Source: Pogona vitticeps (lineage: Eukaryota > Chordata > Lepidosauria > Squamata > Agamidae). From it: DNA of 64,000 nt. The DNA is taken from the NCBI RefSeq assembly GCF_051106095.1, contig NC_135784.1, forward strand, positions 151,005,428-151,069,427, written 5' to 3'. The translations under genes were made by a program, and so were the position numbers. This document shows, in pieces, positions 1 to 23,385 of the stretch (position 1 is its first letter; the number at the start of each line of letters is the position of its first letter). The notes under the pieces are model-generated. The model was given only the letters and a program-made list of their open reading frames with translations, made no database searches and was not told the origin of the DNA.

Positions 1-285
1 CCTCCTCACAGCCCCAGCCCCCGGAAACACGGCAGCTTCCCCCCTCCCGGACTGAGAGACTGAAAGAGGCGAAGCATCCGGAAAGAGCTCTCTCTCCGGT
101 CCCCTCTAGCCCCAAAGACAATTGGCCGACTCTATGGTTCGCTCTCCTTCGCCTGAGTCCGGAATGGAAAGACAGGAGGTTGTAGGTGTGGGAGGGGAGT
201 GGGCGTGGCCATTGTTGGTGGGTGTGCCGGTAGCGGGGCGGGGCTTCTGGGTACGACGTGATTGTTGCCTGGGTCTCCATCTAAA
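1..285. promoter_or_regulatory. GC-rich promoter-like region at the left edge
   Basis: The first ~280 bases are far richer in G+C and CpG than the sequence after them. They hold two CCGGAAA/CCGGAAAG ETS-type sites, an ATTGG (inverted CCAAT) box near 121 and a GC box (GGGGCGGGGC) near 236-245, typical of a TATA-less housekeeping promoter. No coding exon is visible. Mammals have RNF41 head-to-head with NABP2, so this could be the promoter of RNF41 on the minus strand, or a distal NABP2 promoter. That assignment is inference; the promoter character is read from the sequence. Confidence 0.5.
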
Positions 286-338
286 TATGTCTCTTTAAAA
301 CTATGAGCTCATTAAACTTATTTGGTACTCACTGTAAA

Positions 339-630
339 CGTGAGGAGGAATTAAAGAACCTCTTAATGAGGGTGAAAGAGGAGAGCGCAAAAATGGTCTG
401 AAGCTCAATTAAAAAAAACCACTGGTCCCATCACCTCCTGGCAAATAGAAAGGGAAGATATGGAGGCAGTGACAGATTTTACTTTGTTGGGCTCCATGTT
501 CATTGCAGAGAGTGACAGCACCCACGAAATCAAAAGTCTGCTTCCTGGGAGGAAAGTGATAACAAACCTAGACAGCATCTTAAAAAACAGAGACATCCCC
601 TTGCTGTCAAAGGTATGGTTTTTCCACTGA
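339..630 (+). mobile_element. Bov-B (RTE clade) LINE fragment, degraded
   Basis: The segment matches the stretch of Bov-B reverse transcriptase just after the YADD region ([15 protein letters not shown], then a 'GPITSWQIE' stretch, then the 'FLGS' stretch). The same protein segment is clear in the copies at 12.5-13.5 kb and 55.4-55.7 kb. It is truncated at both ends, and frame disruptions show it is dead. Confidence 0.85.
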
Positions 631-756
631 ATACACTGAAACCTGCTTAGTGTTCAGTATGTTCACAGCATTATACACCCTCATTCTTACGTTGCTGGCC
701 CATCTCAGGTCAAACAAGTTAGTTCTGAGTGCTTATAGAAAGAGGTATCTTGGGCT

Positions 757-1790
<1,034 letters not shown>

Positions 1791-4700
1791 CTCAGAGCAT
1801 ATGAAGAGTGCATTTGTCATCATCAATGATGAATACAAATACGAACTGCATTTCTGCCCCACAGTTCTACTAGAAATAGCAGTCAAGATGCCTTACAAAC
1901 ATCACAAAACAGAATAAAAACGACCACTGGAAAACCAATTCACCAATAAAACAGTAACAGTCAGATCAAAAGCAGAACCAGATATAAAATCATTTAAAAA
2001 GAATGTGAACAAAACACAAGTCTGTCTCCCCCTGTAAAAGCAGAGCCAATTAAACCACAAATACCAGCCACAAACAGAAATGCTAAAAGTAAAGCTTCCA
2101 TTCAAAGGTTTCTAGTTACGTGCCAGTCCAGTCAACAAACATACTGTAATTCATGGGGAAACCTGCACGCATGCACCTTCACTCATGACTTACTTGGACC
2201 TTTCACTGTAACTTTCAGTTCGCTGCTGCCAGCTCCTTTTGTGTAGTCCTTGAAATCTGCCGTCTCCTTCACCCGGACCCCCTTGGGCTGAAGACCTCAG
2301 CCCACACCTCAGCAAGCATTGGGGTTGCAGGCCTGGCCCCCACCTTTCTCCTTAATATAGACCCCAAATGGCTTGCATCATGAAAAGACAATATTTAAAG
2401 CTAAAAAAAACAGAAAGTATACAAATACTGAAACAAGAATTAAACAAATACCACTCTACAAACCAGTAAACAAATGCAACAGCAAAAACATAATCAAAGC
2501 ACTAGGGCACAACCATCTAAAACCCCACTTAGACAGCCAGTTGTTAATCATTTATGATTAAGATCATAAAACAACACTTGCTTTCACCAGTGTTCATGCA
2601 GAAAAGCCGTCATGCACAGAGGCAAAAACACATTAGGTGTCCACATGATACATACTCGTAAAACTGAATCCAGCATTTCACCAGACAAGAGCAGCTTTTG
2701 CAACCTGAATAATTATAGTTGACCCACAATCTTAGTTCTGGGGAAGAAACTGGTTTTTCCAGTTCTTGTATAATCTTTATTGCAAGTTTCTAAGCAACTT
2801 CCTTCAATTCTTCAACTTTTTAAAGAAAAAGAAAAAGAACAAAAAAAAAGTGGTCTTAGCCTTGTTTTGTGTAGCACTTTTAAAATTTAACTCATGTAAA
2901 GACAGGACATAAATAACTCAAACAGCAATAATTTACATGACAAAGTCAGTTACCACTTATGAAGATGAAGGTGGGTGATAGCTTTATTAGACTACTACGT
3001 ACTAGGATTTTATACACAGAGGCTAGTTTTCAACTCTGCAGGAGTGTTCATCAGGCTGGGCATTATACAGCTGGTAAAAGTTCCAAGATGCACGGCCAGA
3101 TGTGTGGGCCAAGCTTCCTTGTTCAAAACAAGTTCCAGATTGGGTGCTTTAGAAGCCACTCAGAGAGGACAGTGTTCAGATTTCACCTTTCGTTATGTGG
3201 ACTGGAATATCTAAAACTTGTTTGAGAAAGAGCTGTCAGCCACATCACATTCCCCAAGTTACAGAATTTTTAATTTCTGTTTAAATTCCTCTAGCTGCAC
3301 AGAAGTCCAGTGATTTACAGGGCAGAGGAACTGCAAGTTCCCCGGATTAGTCCACTCCTTCTAAATTTATTTATTTATTTATTTATTCTACTTATACGCT
3401 GCCTTTCTCCCAATAAGGGGACTCAGGGTGGCTTTTCTTATTAACTGGCACTTATAGAGTAACACATTCTGAGACATTTGTAAAAAACAAAAAGAATGAA
3501 AGGGTTAATTACTTACAATTAAGCAGCCCAAACAATAATTACATTCCAAGACCTGGATAATAGCTTAATAAATAATGAAAAAGCAAATGTAGCACTTGCA
3601 TTATGAGTATTTATATGCCAGAGATCAGGATTAGGGCAGCCTTAGAGCTTCTGGACAGCAGCTTCCAAAATTTCTTACTACTGTATTGGCATTACTGGCT
3701 GGAGTTTATGGAGGCTGGAGTTTATGGGAGCTGAAGTCTAAAACAACTAATGTATTGCAGTCTCCTCACCCCTCGTCTACAGTATTGTGCATGCCTTTGA
3801 AAGTCTTTGCTTCTGCCTTCTCAAAACACAGCAAAATACAGAAACCCAGACTAGATTCAGAGGAAGGAGAACTGAAAATTGGTAGAAGAAACAAAAATCA
3901 TTTAAGACACACAAATGACACCATCTTACTGATAGAAAGTAGTAACAACTTGAGACAACTGTTAGGGAAAGTGAATGAAGAAAGCGAGAAAGCAAGGCTG
4001 TAGTTGAATTTTAAGAAGACAAAAATAATTACTATAGAAGAACTTTAGCATTGATACAACTTTAATACTGACAATGAAGAAATTGAAATAGTTAGAGATT
4101 TTGTATACAGCCAAGAAATTAGAAGAAGATTTAGACTCTAAAAGAACTAGAAAAGATCAGTGTAAGAATGTGTTACTGGAGACCTAAGCCAAGATCATCC
4201 ACTATTGCACTTCAAATTACTATGTATGGGTGTGAGAGCTGAGCAGTAAAGAAAGCTAGGAAGACATTTGATTAATTTGAAATATGGTGCTGGGAGAGAG
4301 CTCTACAGATACAGTGGACTGCCAGAAAGATGAACAAGTGGGTCCTAGATAAAATCAAGCCTCAGGTCTCTCTAGAAGCAAAAATGACAAAACGGAGGGG
4401 GTCTTACTTTGAGCATATTATGAAAAGACAAAACTCTATGGAAAATACAGTTATGCTAGGAAATACTGAAGGCAAAAGAAGAACAGGAAGACCGAATATG
4501 AGATAGATTGACTGCATAAAGAAAGACACAGGTAGCAACAAGAGATCTAGTTTAGAACCAAAAACTCCCTGTAGACAATAGCAGTAGTGAAAAGAAGGTA
4601 GATTTGGATCTACTGTAGGTTTCTAGGTTATTTGTAACACAACTTAAAGTGTTTCTGCGTCTGAATGGTTAACATGAGAAACAAAGAGCGCTTGGAGGAA

Positions 4701-5640
4701 AACCAAGAACAGCTTTTTTGTGACTTGTGAGCATGATTCTGTAACTGATTATATTTCCCTGGGCTGAGTAAGTATACCTGTAGTCATAGATATCTTCTTC
4801 CTTAATTTTTAACTTGACTGCCTGAGTCACTATTTTACATCTGGCTGCAGTTGGTAGATCTCAGGGTCCTATCAAAAACAAAACAACAACCACACACACA
4901 AGTAAATCCCGCAAGCCTGAAGTCTGCCCAAATTTGCCCACCAGAATAGACTGGATTAAGGACATTTTTCTATGCATACCATGATATTTGAAAGAAGACC
5001 ATCAGCTGTACCATTTGGCCACAATCTTGTGATTAATTCACACATTGGTAAGTTAAACTGCGTAACTCACTATGGTGAACAGCTGCCAGTCATATTACTA
5101 GACCTACAACTGTTGTACAATTAGGTACACCTCTTATAATGCAACTGGTGACTTAGATAGTGACAACACCTTGCGCGAGTTATGCAACTTCATTTATGCA
5201 TGTTTAAATCGCAGTAAGATTTTGGCCTTTGTTTCTGTGATATATTTTGAAACCAGATAGTATCTCCTCCTTACTTGACAAGAAAAAAGCACTGAGCAAA
5301 AGGATTTTCTTCTGTTTCGTCATGTTAGGAATACTGTATCTTGTGAATCAGCTTTTAAGACAGCTAAGCAAAAGCAGCAAATCCAGCACTGTGAAAAGAA
5401 ATACATGTGACCGCAGACATGCAAATTAAGACTAAACCCCAGACTGTATTGTAATATTTTAAACTACCGATTAAAGCTATGTTTCATTAAAGGAATGGCT
5501 ATGATACATAGGTACAGTTCTATAGGAGTAGCCCTCTGAAGTAGTGATAAAGCGCTTTTTAATATATAATTTAAATCATTATACATTTTAACTTGCTTGA
5601 GCATTGGCGAGACAGCAGAAAATCGTACTGAAAACCACAA
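1791..5640. other. Intergenic or 5' intronic DNA with repeat remnants, no gene seen
   Basis: AT-rich sequence with no open frame longer than about 105 codons and no recognisable exon. It includes a fragment with (TTTA)n and 'GCCTTTCTCCCAATAAGGGG' at about 3363-3440, which resembles an L2/CR1 3' terminus on the minus strand. It also includes the RTE remnant listed separately at 3.9-4.6 kb. If the promoter at the left edge serves NABP2, this whole interval would be its first intron. Confidence 0.5.
3890..4600 (+). mobile_element. Ancient RTE-like LINE reverse-transcriptase remnant
   Basis: Translated fragments in shifting frames match the C-terminal half of an RTE-type LINE protein: 'NHLRHTNDTILLIESS' (a decayed YADD region), 'FDYFEIWCWERAL'-like residues, 'QWTARKMNK', 'VSLEAKM' and 'NSMENTVMLGN...GRP'. 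The order matches Bov-B, but divergence is far higher than in the other Bov-B copies here. This is an older RTE family or a very old insertion, heavily decayed. Confidence 0.6.
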
Positions 5641-5679
5641 AGCATCACAGCACCCTCTGCGGGCTAATTTAACACGCAT

Positions 5680-5910
5680 CAATTGGTGTTACTGCCGCTT
5701 TAATACTGAGTCTGCTTCCAATTGGCTGAAAGATTGGAGCATTCCTACATGTCGAAGGCCAGACTTTTTTCCTGATTGGCCGTTCTGAACGCTGCAGGAT
5801 ACTTCCTGGAATGTCTGCAACCCAACGTTCTTCCAGGTCTGTTTCACAAGAAAAGTGGTGGGGGAATCCTCTTTTATTCGATATGTAATTAATAGCCTCG
5901 AAAATGTTGG
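5680..5910 (+). promoter_or_regulatory. Candidate promoter with four clustered inverted CCAAT boxes
   Basis: Four ATTGG pentamers (inverted CCAAT, NF-Y type) lie at 5682, 5721, 5733 and 5775, within 98 bases. An ETS-like CTTCCTGG and a possible splice donor (GTTG/GTAAGG, 5909/5910) follow. The cluster is the best candidate in the sequence for a NABP2 promoter and non-coding first exon, about 3 kb upstream of the start codon. No transcript evidence is available, and the exon limits are inferred. Confidence 0.4.
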
Positions 5911-7750
5911 TAAGGAGAACGTCGCTTCTAATAAGCACGTAGGTAGACGGGTATGCCATAATAAGATACGCGCAGAGTTGGCAGAATCCATGTTCTATGT
6001 TCGGAATAAAAATGCTTGCCATTGTGTTTATAAGTTGTTTTATAGTAGTTTTTAACTCCTTCATTTTTTTTTCCGTTCTGCTATTTATCGTGGGGCAGAA
6101 ATTTGCTTTTAGAACAAGCATGCCGGTTAATACTGTATCTGCCTTCCACAGAATGGAATCCGACAGCAAGAACTGGAAGATGCATTTTGTTTGTTTTTGA
6201 TCGGAAAAGGGGTTGGAGATTAGTTTAAAACATGAGAAGGTATCTTTATCTTACAGTGGTGCTATGTGATCCGTGATCCAAGCAAAGATGCCCCGCTTGT
6301 TCTCTTGAAACCGGTTTCCCACGTGCCAACGACCTGTCTGGTGCGCTGTGCTCGAAACAGGTAATAACAGCGTGCAGCCCAACCAAACTGAAGTAGGACT
6401 TTTTACAAAATAACCAGGATGTATTTATCATTTTTATCAAAATAATGAAGTGTTAGTCCATGTAATAATAACAGCAGCAAGAGTCGTGTTTTATGTGTGC
6501 CTGGAATTTGGAGATGAATATAAGGGAGGTTAGTTCTTTGTCAGCTTTAACCATCCCAAACGTGAAACTGAAGAGAGCAGAGAATCTGGGCTTTATCATG
6601 CTTTTCCAGTGACTGACAACAGGGCCGATGATTATGTAAGCAGAAAATAAAGGGTGAGAAAATAGGTAACAGATGTGAAAAACAGTTCTAAAATGCTATC
6701 ATTAGTGATTGTGGTCATGTAAGGAATTACAAATCTTGTGGCATTGAAAATTAGTGTCTCTTTAATGAGCTAAAAATATCTCCATTTCAGTGAAAGAGGT
6801 TGATTTTTAGCATTTCCGTAAATATAGAAAATGGTATTAATGTGACCAGAGGTATGTGATCTAGCAGTTTTCATATACAAATTCCAAACGCTATGAAGAC
6901 AAAATCTGGATTTATTTGTGTGTATACAAGTACATACATATTCACAGACATTACTTCTGTGTATCTATATATGTTCCATTTATTGAATTATTAAATTATG
7001 TTGTTCACATTAAGATCGGGACAATACAGGAGTAGCCTAAGGTGGCAGACTTGTAAATGATTATTGTGGCTTCTAAAAGGCTTATGGGTATAGTATGCTC
7101 CATTATTGTACATAATGGGCAACATCGTGCTTTATGACCATGATTAGATTTTTGTTCAGTTCAAGCACAACATGTAGTTCTGGAAAGGCCATCAGAAACA
7201 ATCACCATGTAGTGGCAACTTAAACTTCATTTAAGGGATATAACATTTCCAAGCTACTTACTGTGTATCTCAGCCCAGTGGCATGGACTGTCTCTATACC
7301 AAAAGCTACTAAGAATTTATAACTGAATTTGTCCACACAGTAAGAAGCTTGTCAAGCAACACCTCCCCACCAAGTGGCTGCCACAGGGAAATGTCTTCCT
7401 GAGCTCCCCATCTATTGTGTGAGTTGTGTGTGATATGTCAACTGGCTGAACTTGAGTTTCACGTTAAGGTTTCCATCTGGAATGTTTGTAATTAATGTAG
7501 ATGCAAGTAGCACAGGGCTTTGTAGTGTGCCAGACAAGAAGGTGTATGGGCCTCGACAGGATATAGACTACGTATAGACAAGCAGTGGGGAATTCTGGGC
7601 TCTCCAGTTGTTTTGAACTAAAATTCCTATCAGTGCCAACCAGCCAGTGGTGGGTGAGTGCGGGAGGTGCATTTAAAAACTGCCAAAAGAAAGATTCCTT
7701 GCACCAAGTACAGAGCCAGGTTTATACATGCTCTTGGCTGCTCCCTGGCT
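5911..7750. other. Non-coding interval, no gene recognised
   Basis: AT-rich sequence with short chance ORFs only. I see no exon, RNA gene or clear transposon here. Confidence 0.5.
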
Positions 7751-7754
7751 CCAC

Positions 7755-7910
7755 GGATCACAGGGTGGATTTGATTTAAAACAAGATTTAAATGGGGTGG
7801 GGGGGCGAATGAACTTTTTGAAAATGATTTAAATTTTGAAAAATCAACTTTAAAAAATGTAAATTGTAATTAAATTAAATCAATTTGATAAAGAAATCGC
7901 ACCAAGTCAT
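7755..7910. repeat. Copy of a 'GGGTGGAT-TTGATTTAAA' dispersed repeat
   Basis: The 'CAGGGTGGATTTGATTTAAA' start and the following T/A-rich ATTTAAAT track resemble the segment at 26065-26200, which carries 'CAGGGTAGATAAAAATCAAA' followed by ATTTAAATCAC. The two look like copies of one old, AT-rich interspersed element. I cannot place the family. Confidence 0.4.
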
Positions 7911-7976
7911 GGCCTGCTCATGTATATAAATCATGTTACTGTGGCATTAAATATCTCATACTTGTCTCCATACTTA

Positions 7977-8349
7977 CCGTATTTTTCTGTTTATAAGACG
8001 ACCCCCCCCCCTTTCTAACTCCCAAATTAGAAAATTTGCATCCTCAGCCCCCTTTGGTCCTGAAGCCCTTTTATGGCTGCTTCGGGATCAAAGAGGTGTG
8101 ATCCTGCCGCAGAGCTGCATTACCCACTTCCTAAGCCCCGTGGGGCTTAGGAAGTGGGTAACACAGCCGTGAATGTGAATGGGCCGTTTCACTGGTATCC
8201 CTTTGATCCTGAAGCCCTTTCACAGCTGCTTTACCCTGTGGCTTCACAAAAGGCAGGGAAAGCGGCTGCCTTCAGTGTATAAAATGACCCTCAATTTTTT
8301 TTCTAATTATTTAAGTAAAAAGTGTCATTTTATACACGGAAAAATACGG
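7977..8349. mobile_element. TA-flanked MITE (CCGTATTTTTC terminal repeats)
   Basis: Terminal inverted repeats CCGTATTTTTCTG and its complement CGGAAAAATACGG bound a 373-bp non-coding element, flanked by TA at 7975-7976 and 8350-8351. The TA duplication and size suggest a Tc1/mariner-superfamily MITE. A shorter relative with the same termini lies at 16222-16385. The centre contains a perfect 20-bp palindrome with a 2-base spacer (8120-8161). Confidence 0.8.
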
Positions 8350-8806
8350 TATTTATATTTATTTGCACTTTCTAAACAAATTAGCCATTTCTATTTTAGA
8401 TGCAAGACAAATTGTATTTTAGATTTGAAGACCCGTCTGTGGGGTTTCCTCACATTTGAAAATCATTTTTTGTAAGTTGGCTGCTTAAAGGTTAGTCACG
8501 ATTTCTTTGCCATGAGTGGGAGCTTTTGATTCCCGAGATATTTTGGTCATCATCTCCCACAACCTCTGACCACTGTTCATACTCTCTGGAACATTTTTCT
8601 ATTGCTCAGAACGACAGGAGTCCAAATACTTGTAGAGGGGCAAAGTAATAAGATTTACAAGTGATAGCGCACATTTTAGATTTGGAGGTCAAGTATTGCG
8701 GCTGTGTTTGCAAGGGTTCTCCTTCCTCAGTTCTCCTTCCTCTGAATCTATATGGCAGAAACACCTCTACACGAACACAGTGAAATGGCTTTTATTTCAT
8801 TAGTAG

Positions 8807-19056
<10,250 letters not shown>

Positions 19057-20142
19057 CAGGTGCAGAATGGGGAAGGGGGCCTTTTGTACCTCTTTCTCCA
19101 TTGCCTGATGTGTTCCGTTTTGTTGCCTGCTGGCCAGTTCGGCAGCAGAGCAGAGGTGACACTGAGTAGAAAAGATGGATACGGGGCTGATGTTGAGACT
19201 GTGAAACCAACTCATGCGTAGCTGCTGAAGTGTACTTTTAACATGTGTTGCTTATTGGCTGAGGGGTATGGTGTTTGATGTGTTCATAATAATGTTCCAG
19301 GTCAAACTCATTACGGGATTCCCCATGTATGTATATTACACTCCCACTTTGCAGGAGATAAAACATGATCCACCTATCATTTTGCCCAATAGTATTTCAT
19401 TTCTACCTGCCTGGATAATAAGCTTTTGTGCCATGGTCATTTATCTTTGAATTAACATCCACTTTATAAATTCTTATTGCTATTTACTACAGATTCACAG
19501 TGAAGTGGGTAAAACTACTCTGAACTGGCTGATTTTAAGATTGGGGAGAAAAGACCATTGTGTTGGAATTTCCAGAAAGCTCCTAGTTCTCCTGAGATTT
19601 CTTGCATGGTAAAGGTGTAGTTCATCAAACCAATTAGTCTGCTTGCAGAGACTTAACACAGCTACCACTTTGAAAACTGCAAATTAAATTTATGCCACAT
19701 TTTCCAAGCCATACTGCTATCAGTTTGAATGTCTTTTCCAGAATGAGCCAATAGGATGTCACTACAGGAATGTTTTGGTGTGTTTAGTTCATGTGCTCCA
19801 TAGTATGAGAGGACAGAATGATATCTTAACAGTACAACTTTTGCCAAAGTTGACCCAATTCCTAGAAGGCCAATAACATGTAAGAAGAAATGTGTTGCTT
19901 TCTCTTATCATTGTGGCTTAATAGCCTGCACTGAATGAGATGTAAACATATTTTGAAGTGCTCTTTTATCCAGCTATGTGGCTCGTAGTCTCATTTTCTT
20001 CCTTTTTCTCTGTTCTCTACTGCAGAATAATTGTTTGAATGACTCATCCAAAGTTCCTCCTCCACCCCAAAGAAACATCACTGTTGTCTAAATCTGATGT
20101 GGCTATTTGAATGTAGTATTAATGAATGCTTTGGGGAATAAA
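19057..20142 (+). terminator. NABP2: NABP2 3' UTR and likely poly(A) signal
   Basis: About 1.1 kb of non-coding sequence follows the stop. A canonical AATAAA at 20137-20142, with T-rich sequence just after, is the best polyadenylation signal. Earlier ATTAAA-like motifs cannot be excluded. Confidence 0.6.
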
Positions 20143-21261
20143 TGTTTTAATCATCTTTTTTCATGAAGATTTCTAATTAAATGTTGCCATTCTGGGGGCT
20201 GTGGATAAGAGCGTAAATAGGCTCGCAATTCTTATAGCCATAGTAATGTACTGTATTCAATTTTTCTGTTTTGGGGTTGTTGTTGGTTTTTTAAATTTGG
20301 CACAGATACCATTTATTTTTTATCAATAGTGAACAGTGGCTGGCTGATGTTTGTACATGGAAATGTAGATATCAATTGTCCTGTTACTCAACCTCTGCAA
20401 TACAACTACACCTAGCTAGACTCATAAGGACAGAAACTTCACAAGTCTATTTATGTTAGGTGTTTCTCACCTAACAGTGCCTACTCACTGAGGTGGAAAA
20501 ACAAACCAACAAGGCCAGAATGACACCCTGAAATAATTTATTAGAAGAGGTGGACGAGAAAGTGACAAAACACCTTTTGTCAGCTACAGCTCCCAGCTAA
20601 AACATCATCACTGAACTATAGAGACTCCTTGGCCTAGAGCTACTTGTGCCAGCTTCTCAACAATCCCCAAGCTCCTTCAACAACTACTGAGTAGCACCAG
20701 TAGGCCACACAAGATTACCAGTACCGGGGACAAGACTCTACAAGAACAAAACAAAGCAGCTAGATGCCAATGCTGCTCTCATGTTTATTGTGGCAACAAA
20801 ACCTGAACAGTGTCATTCACAACATCAGGGGTTTGTTTGCTTGCTCACCTTTCAGTTTGATAACATGGTATCTTCTGCTACCGGTGCCCTTATATGTTCT
20901 ACATAGAGGACACAGGCCAGTCTCCAGCAAAAGAATAAACAGATGCTCAACTGGGATAGGAAATGACAGTATGCAAAAAACAAACGTTAGTCCAGCGGTG
21001 TCATGAATTTTAAAGTTACTAACCTGCTGTGAAGCAAAGAAACTTCAGTGAGACACTGCTGGGTTAGAGGTTTGACTTTCACCAGAAAGTTGTATGACGG
21101 AGTCTTAGTACATTACATGTTATTATTTGGGATATTTAATACCAGGATGTTTGTATTCTCAGCATCAGTTTTGTGAACAAGCAGTATGAATTATGCAATA
21201 GCTTCTGTCATTATTTTCTGTAATTTCCTCTCAGTCTATGGTCCTACTTGCAACCACATAT
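20143..21261. other. Intergenic region between NABP2 and the next Bov-B copy
   Basis: No gene seen. At about 20770-21060 broken + strand frames contain 'YIEDTGQSPAKRIN'-like residues that faintly recall the GIY-YIG region of Penelope-like retroelements. The match is too weak for a firm call. Confidence 0.4.
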
Positions 21262-21887
21262 ATTGTTGTTGTTTAGTCGTTTAGTCGTGTCTGACTCTTC
21301 GTGACCCCATGGACCAGAGCATGCCAGGCCCTCCTGTCTTCCACTGCCTCCCGGAGTTGGGCCAAATTCATGTTGGTTGCTTCGATGACACTGTCCAACC
21401 ATCTCATCCTCTGTCGTCTCCTTCTCTCCTGCCTTCACACTTTCCCAACATCAGGGTCTTTTCCAGGGAGTCTTCTCTTCTCAGGAGATGGCCAAAGTAT
21501 TGGAGCCTCAGCTTCAGGATCTGTCCTTCCAGTGAGCACTCAGGGTTGATTTCCTTTAGAATGGATAGGTTTGTTCTCCTTGCAGTCCAGGGGACTCTCA
21601 AGAGCCTCCTCCAACACCACGATTTAAAAGCATCAGTTCTTCGGCGGTCAGCTTTCTTTATGGTCCAGCTCTCACTTTCATGCATCACTGTTGAAAAAAC
21701 CATAGCTTTGACTGTGCGGACCTTTGTCGGCAAGAGGTGATGTCTCTGCTTTTTAAGATGCTATCGAGATTTGTCATAGCTTTCCTCCCAAGAAACAGGC
21801 GTCTTTTAATTTCGGGGCTGCTGTCATCATCTGCAGTGATCATGGAGCCCAAGAAAGTGAAATCTGTCACTGCTTCCGTATCTTTCT
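21262..21887 (-). mobile_element. Bov-B LINE 3' fragment, minus strand
   Basis: Minus-strand translation gives 'MTDFTFLGSMITADDDSSPE', '[19 protein letters not shown]', '[19 protein letters not shown]' and the 3' tail with the GTCGGACACGACT-like end and a TTGTTGTT simple tail. It is 5'-truncated near the 'FLGS' motif and has several frame breaks. Confidence 0.93.
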
Positions 21888-22404
21888 ACATACAGTATCT
21901 GCATTAGCAGACAACACTCCCTGCATCCAGTAAAATGGGCTATAACATTTATGGAAGGACTTGCTATTTTAGTTTAAGGTGCTGCAAAAACAAAACAAAA
22001 CCACCTTCTACTGTAAAAACTAGAACTGCCCCTTTGGAAATCCTTGCAAGGATAAGCCAGAAATTAGCAGTGGTGTTCAGTTCTGTTTCTAGGATATTTT
22101 TAGTGCTTCCCTCTTTCTTCCACTAAGGGACAGCTACCCGCAATAAACAGTGGAAAAATCCAGGATCTAATTGGACATTATAACTATAATGGTCATTGTC
22201 CCGTTCACAATAGATGAAATAATGAAGATTTGGCTTTTTTAAAATTAAGTGTACAGTGCGTGGGAGAAAATTGCACGCGAGTTCTCCCGCTCTCGACTCC
22301 TCTCCACACTACAAAAATAAGTTCCATAGTAGGCGTGAAATAAAAGTATGAGATCGCCTTGTTGAAGGCAGGATGTATGCAATGCTGAGGGTGCAGATAG
22401 GGAC
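21888..22404. other. Intergenic sequence upstream of the CNPY2 CpG island
   Basis: Non-coding; no element recognised. Confidence 0.5.
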
Positions 22405-23030
22405 GGAGGCATGAGAAGTCCACTTCAGCCACTTGCAGGCAGACAGGGGGAAGCAGCCCGGAAAAAGGCGCGAGGCTTAAGATACCTCCCGAGAGGTGTG
22501 GGGGGGGGGGGAGAGAGAGCGCTTAGACACGCCAACTACTGTACTCCCATTCGGCCCGCTGCCGTCTTCTCACCTAGCTCCGCCCATCTTAGAGCGCGCC
22601 GCGCTGTTCGCCACGCGACCCGAGGGGGCCTCGAAGGGTCCTAAGGCGAGTTTTAGTCGTTCAGCCAGCGCCTGAGTCTGGCGGAAGATAGTTTTTCTGG
22701 GGCTGTGGAAGGAAGGTGCCGGAAAAGGGGAAAGCGGAGCAAGGGTAGGGCTTGGGTTGTCTTCTTTGTCGGGCGGCCGAAGAAATGGACTTGGAGAGGC
22801 AGGCGAACAGGCAGATGTTAGCCGCCTATTGAAGCTTGGAGGTTGGAGGAGCTGCTTTAGTCGGCACTGAGTTGGGGATTCAGGCTGTCTCTGGTGTCGC
22901 TGTGGGAGGAGGAGGAGGAGGCGGTGAGCGACGAGAAAGGGGAGCAGAGAGCTCGGAAAACAGGGCGACCTCGGGTGGAGAGCAACGCTGGCGGGCGGCA
23001 TTTATTAAAATAGGGGTAATATAGCCTTTA
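22405..23030 (+). promoter_or_regulatory. CNPY2: CpG island, candidate CNPY2 promoter and non-coding exon 1
   Basis: A GC- and CpG-rich block (GCGCGCCGCGCTG, GGCGGCCG, CCGGAAAAGGGG) with an ETS-type site stands out from AT-rich flanks. Short ORFs inside it on both strands are composition artefacts. It lies 3.6 kb upstream of the CNPY2 start codon and is the only promoter-like region before the gene, so it most likely holds the CNPY2 transcription start and a 5' UTR exon. The donor is not resolved. Confidence 0.6.
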
Positions 23031-23279
23031 GCAGTGGGCGTGAGAAAGTCCTTGGTTTAAACCTCCTTTCTGCCACGTACTCCACTGGCTGGTCTTAGTC
23101 AAAGCCACTATGCAGTCAGCTCCAACTCCCTACCTACAAACTGTGGATATATAAATAATGAGTTGCCTCATGGGCTTGTTGTAAAGATTACGGAGATACA
23201 GTGCGCGTGTGAAGTGCTTAGCACACCCGAAGAGCTGATAAATGCCACTGCTGTATAATAGTATATATAGCATTACAGT

Positions 23280-23385
23280 ACCTTTCCCAACTTGATGTCC
23301 TCTGTAGATGTGTTGGACTACAACTCCCATTGCTCCGGGCCACATGGCCAGTGGAAGGTATCAAGTTGAGGAAGGTTGGTACAAG
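23280..23385. mobile_element. Small inverted-repeat MITE-like element
   Basis: 'TTCCCAACTTGATGTCCTC' on the left pairs with 'TATCAAGTTGAGGAAGG' on the right, enclosing 'GTTGGACTACAACTCCCATT'. This is the signature of a short fold-back element common in reptile DNA. No clean target duplication was identified. Confidence 0.5.

Noticed and set aside
20760-21060. Penelope-like GIY-YIG remnant
   Set aside because: Only a short 'DTGQSPAK.RIN'-like similarity across shifted frames; not enough to call.
22570-23001. 143-codon minus-strand ORF in the CNPY2 CpG island
   Set aside because: Proline/serine-rich composition artefact opposite GGAGGAGG repeats; no recognisable domain.
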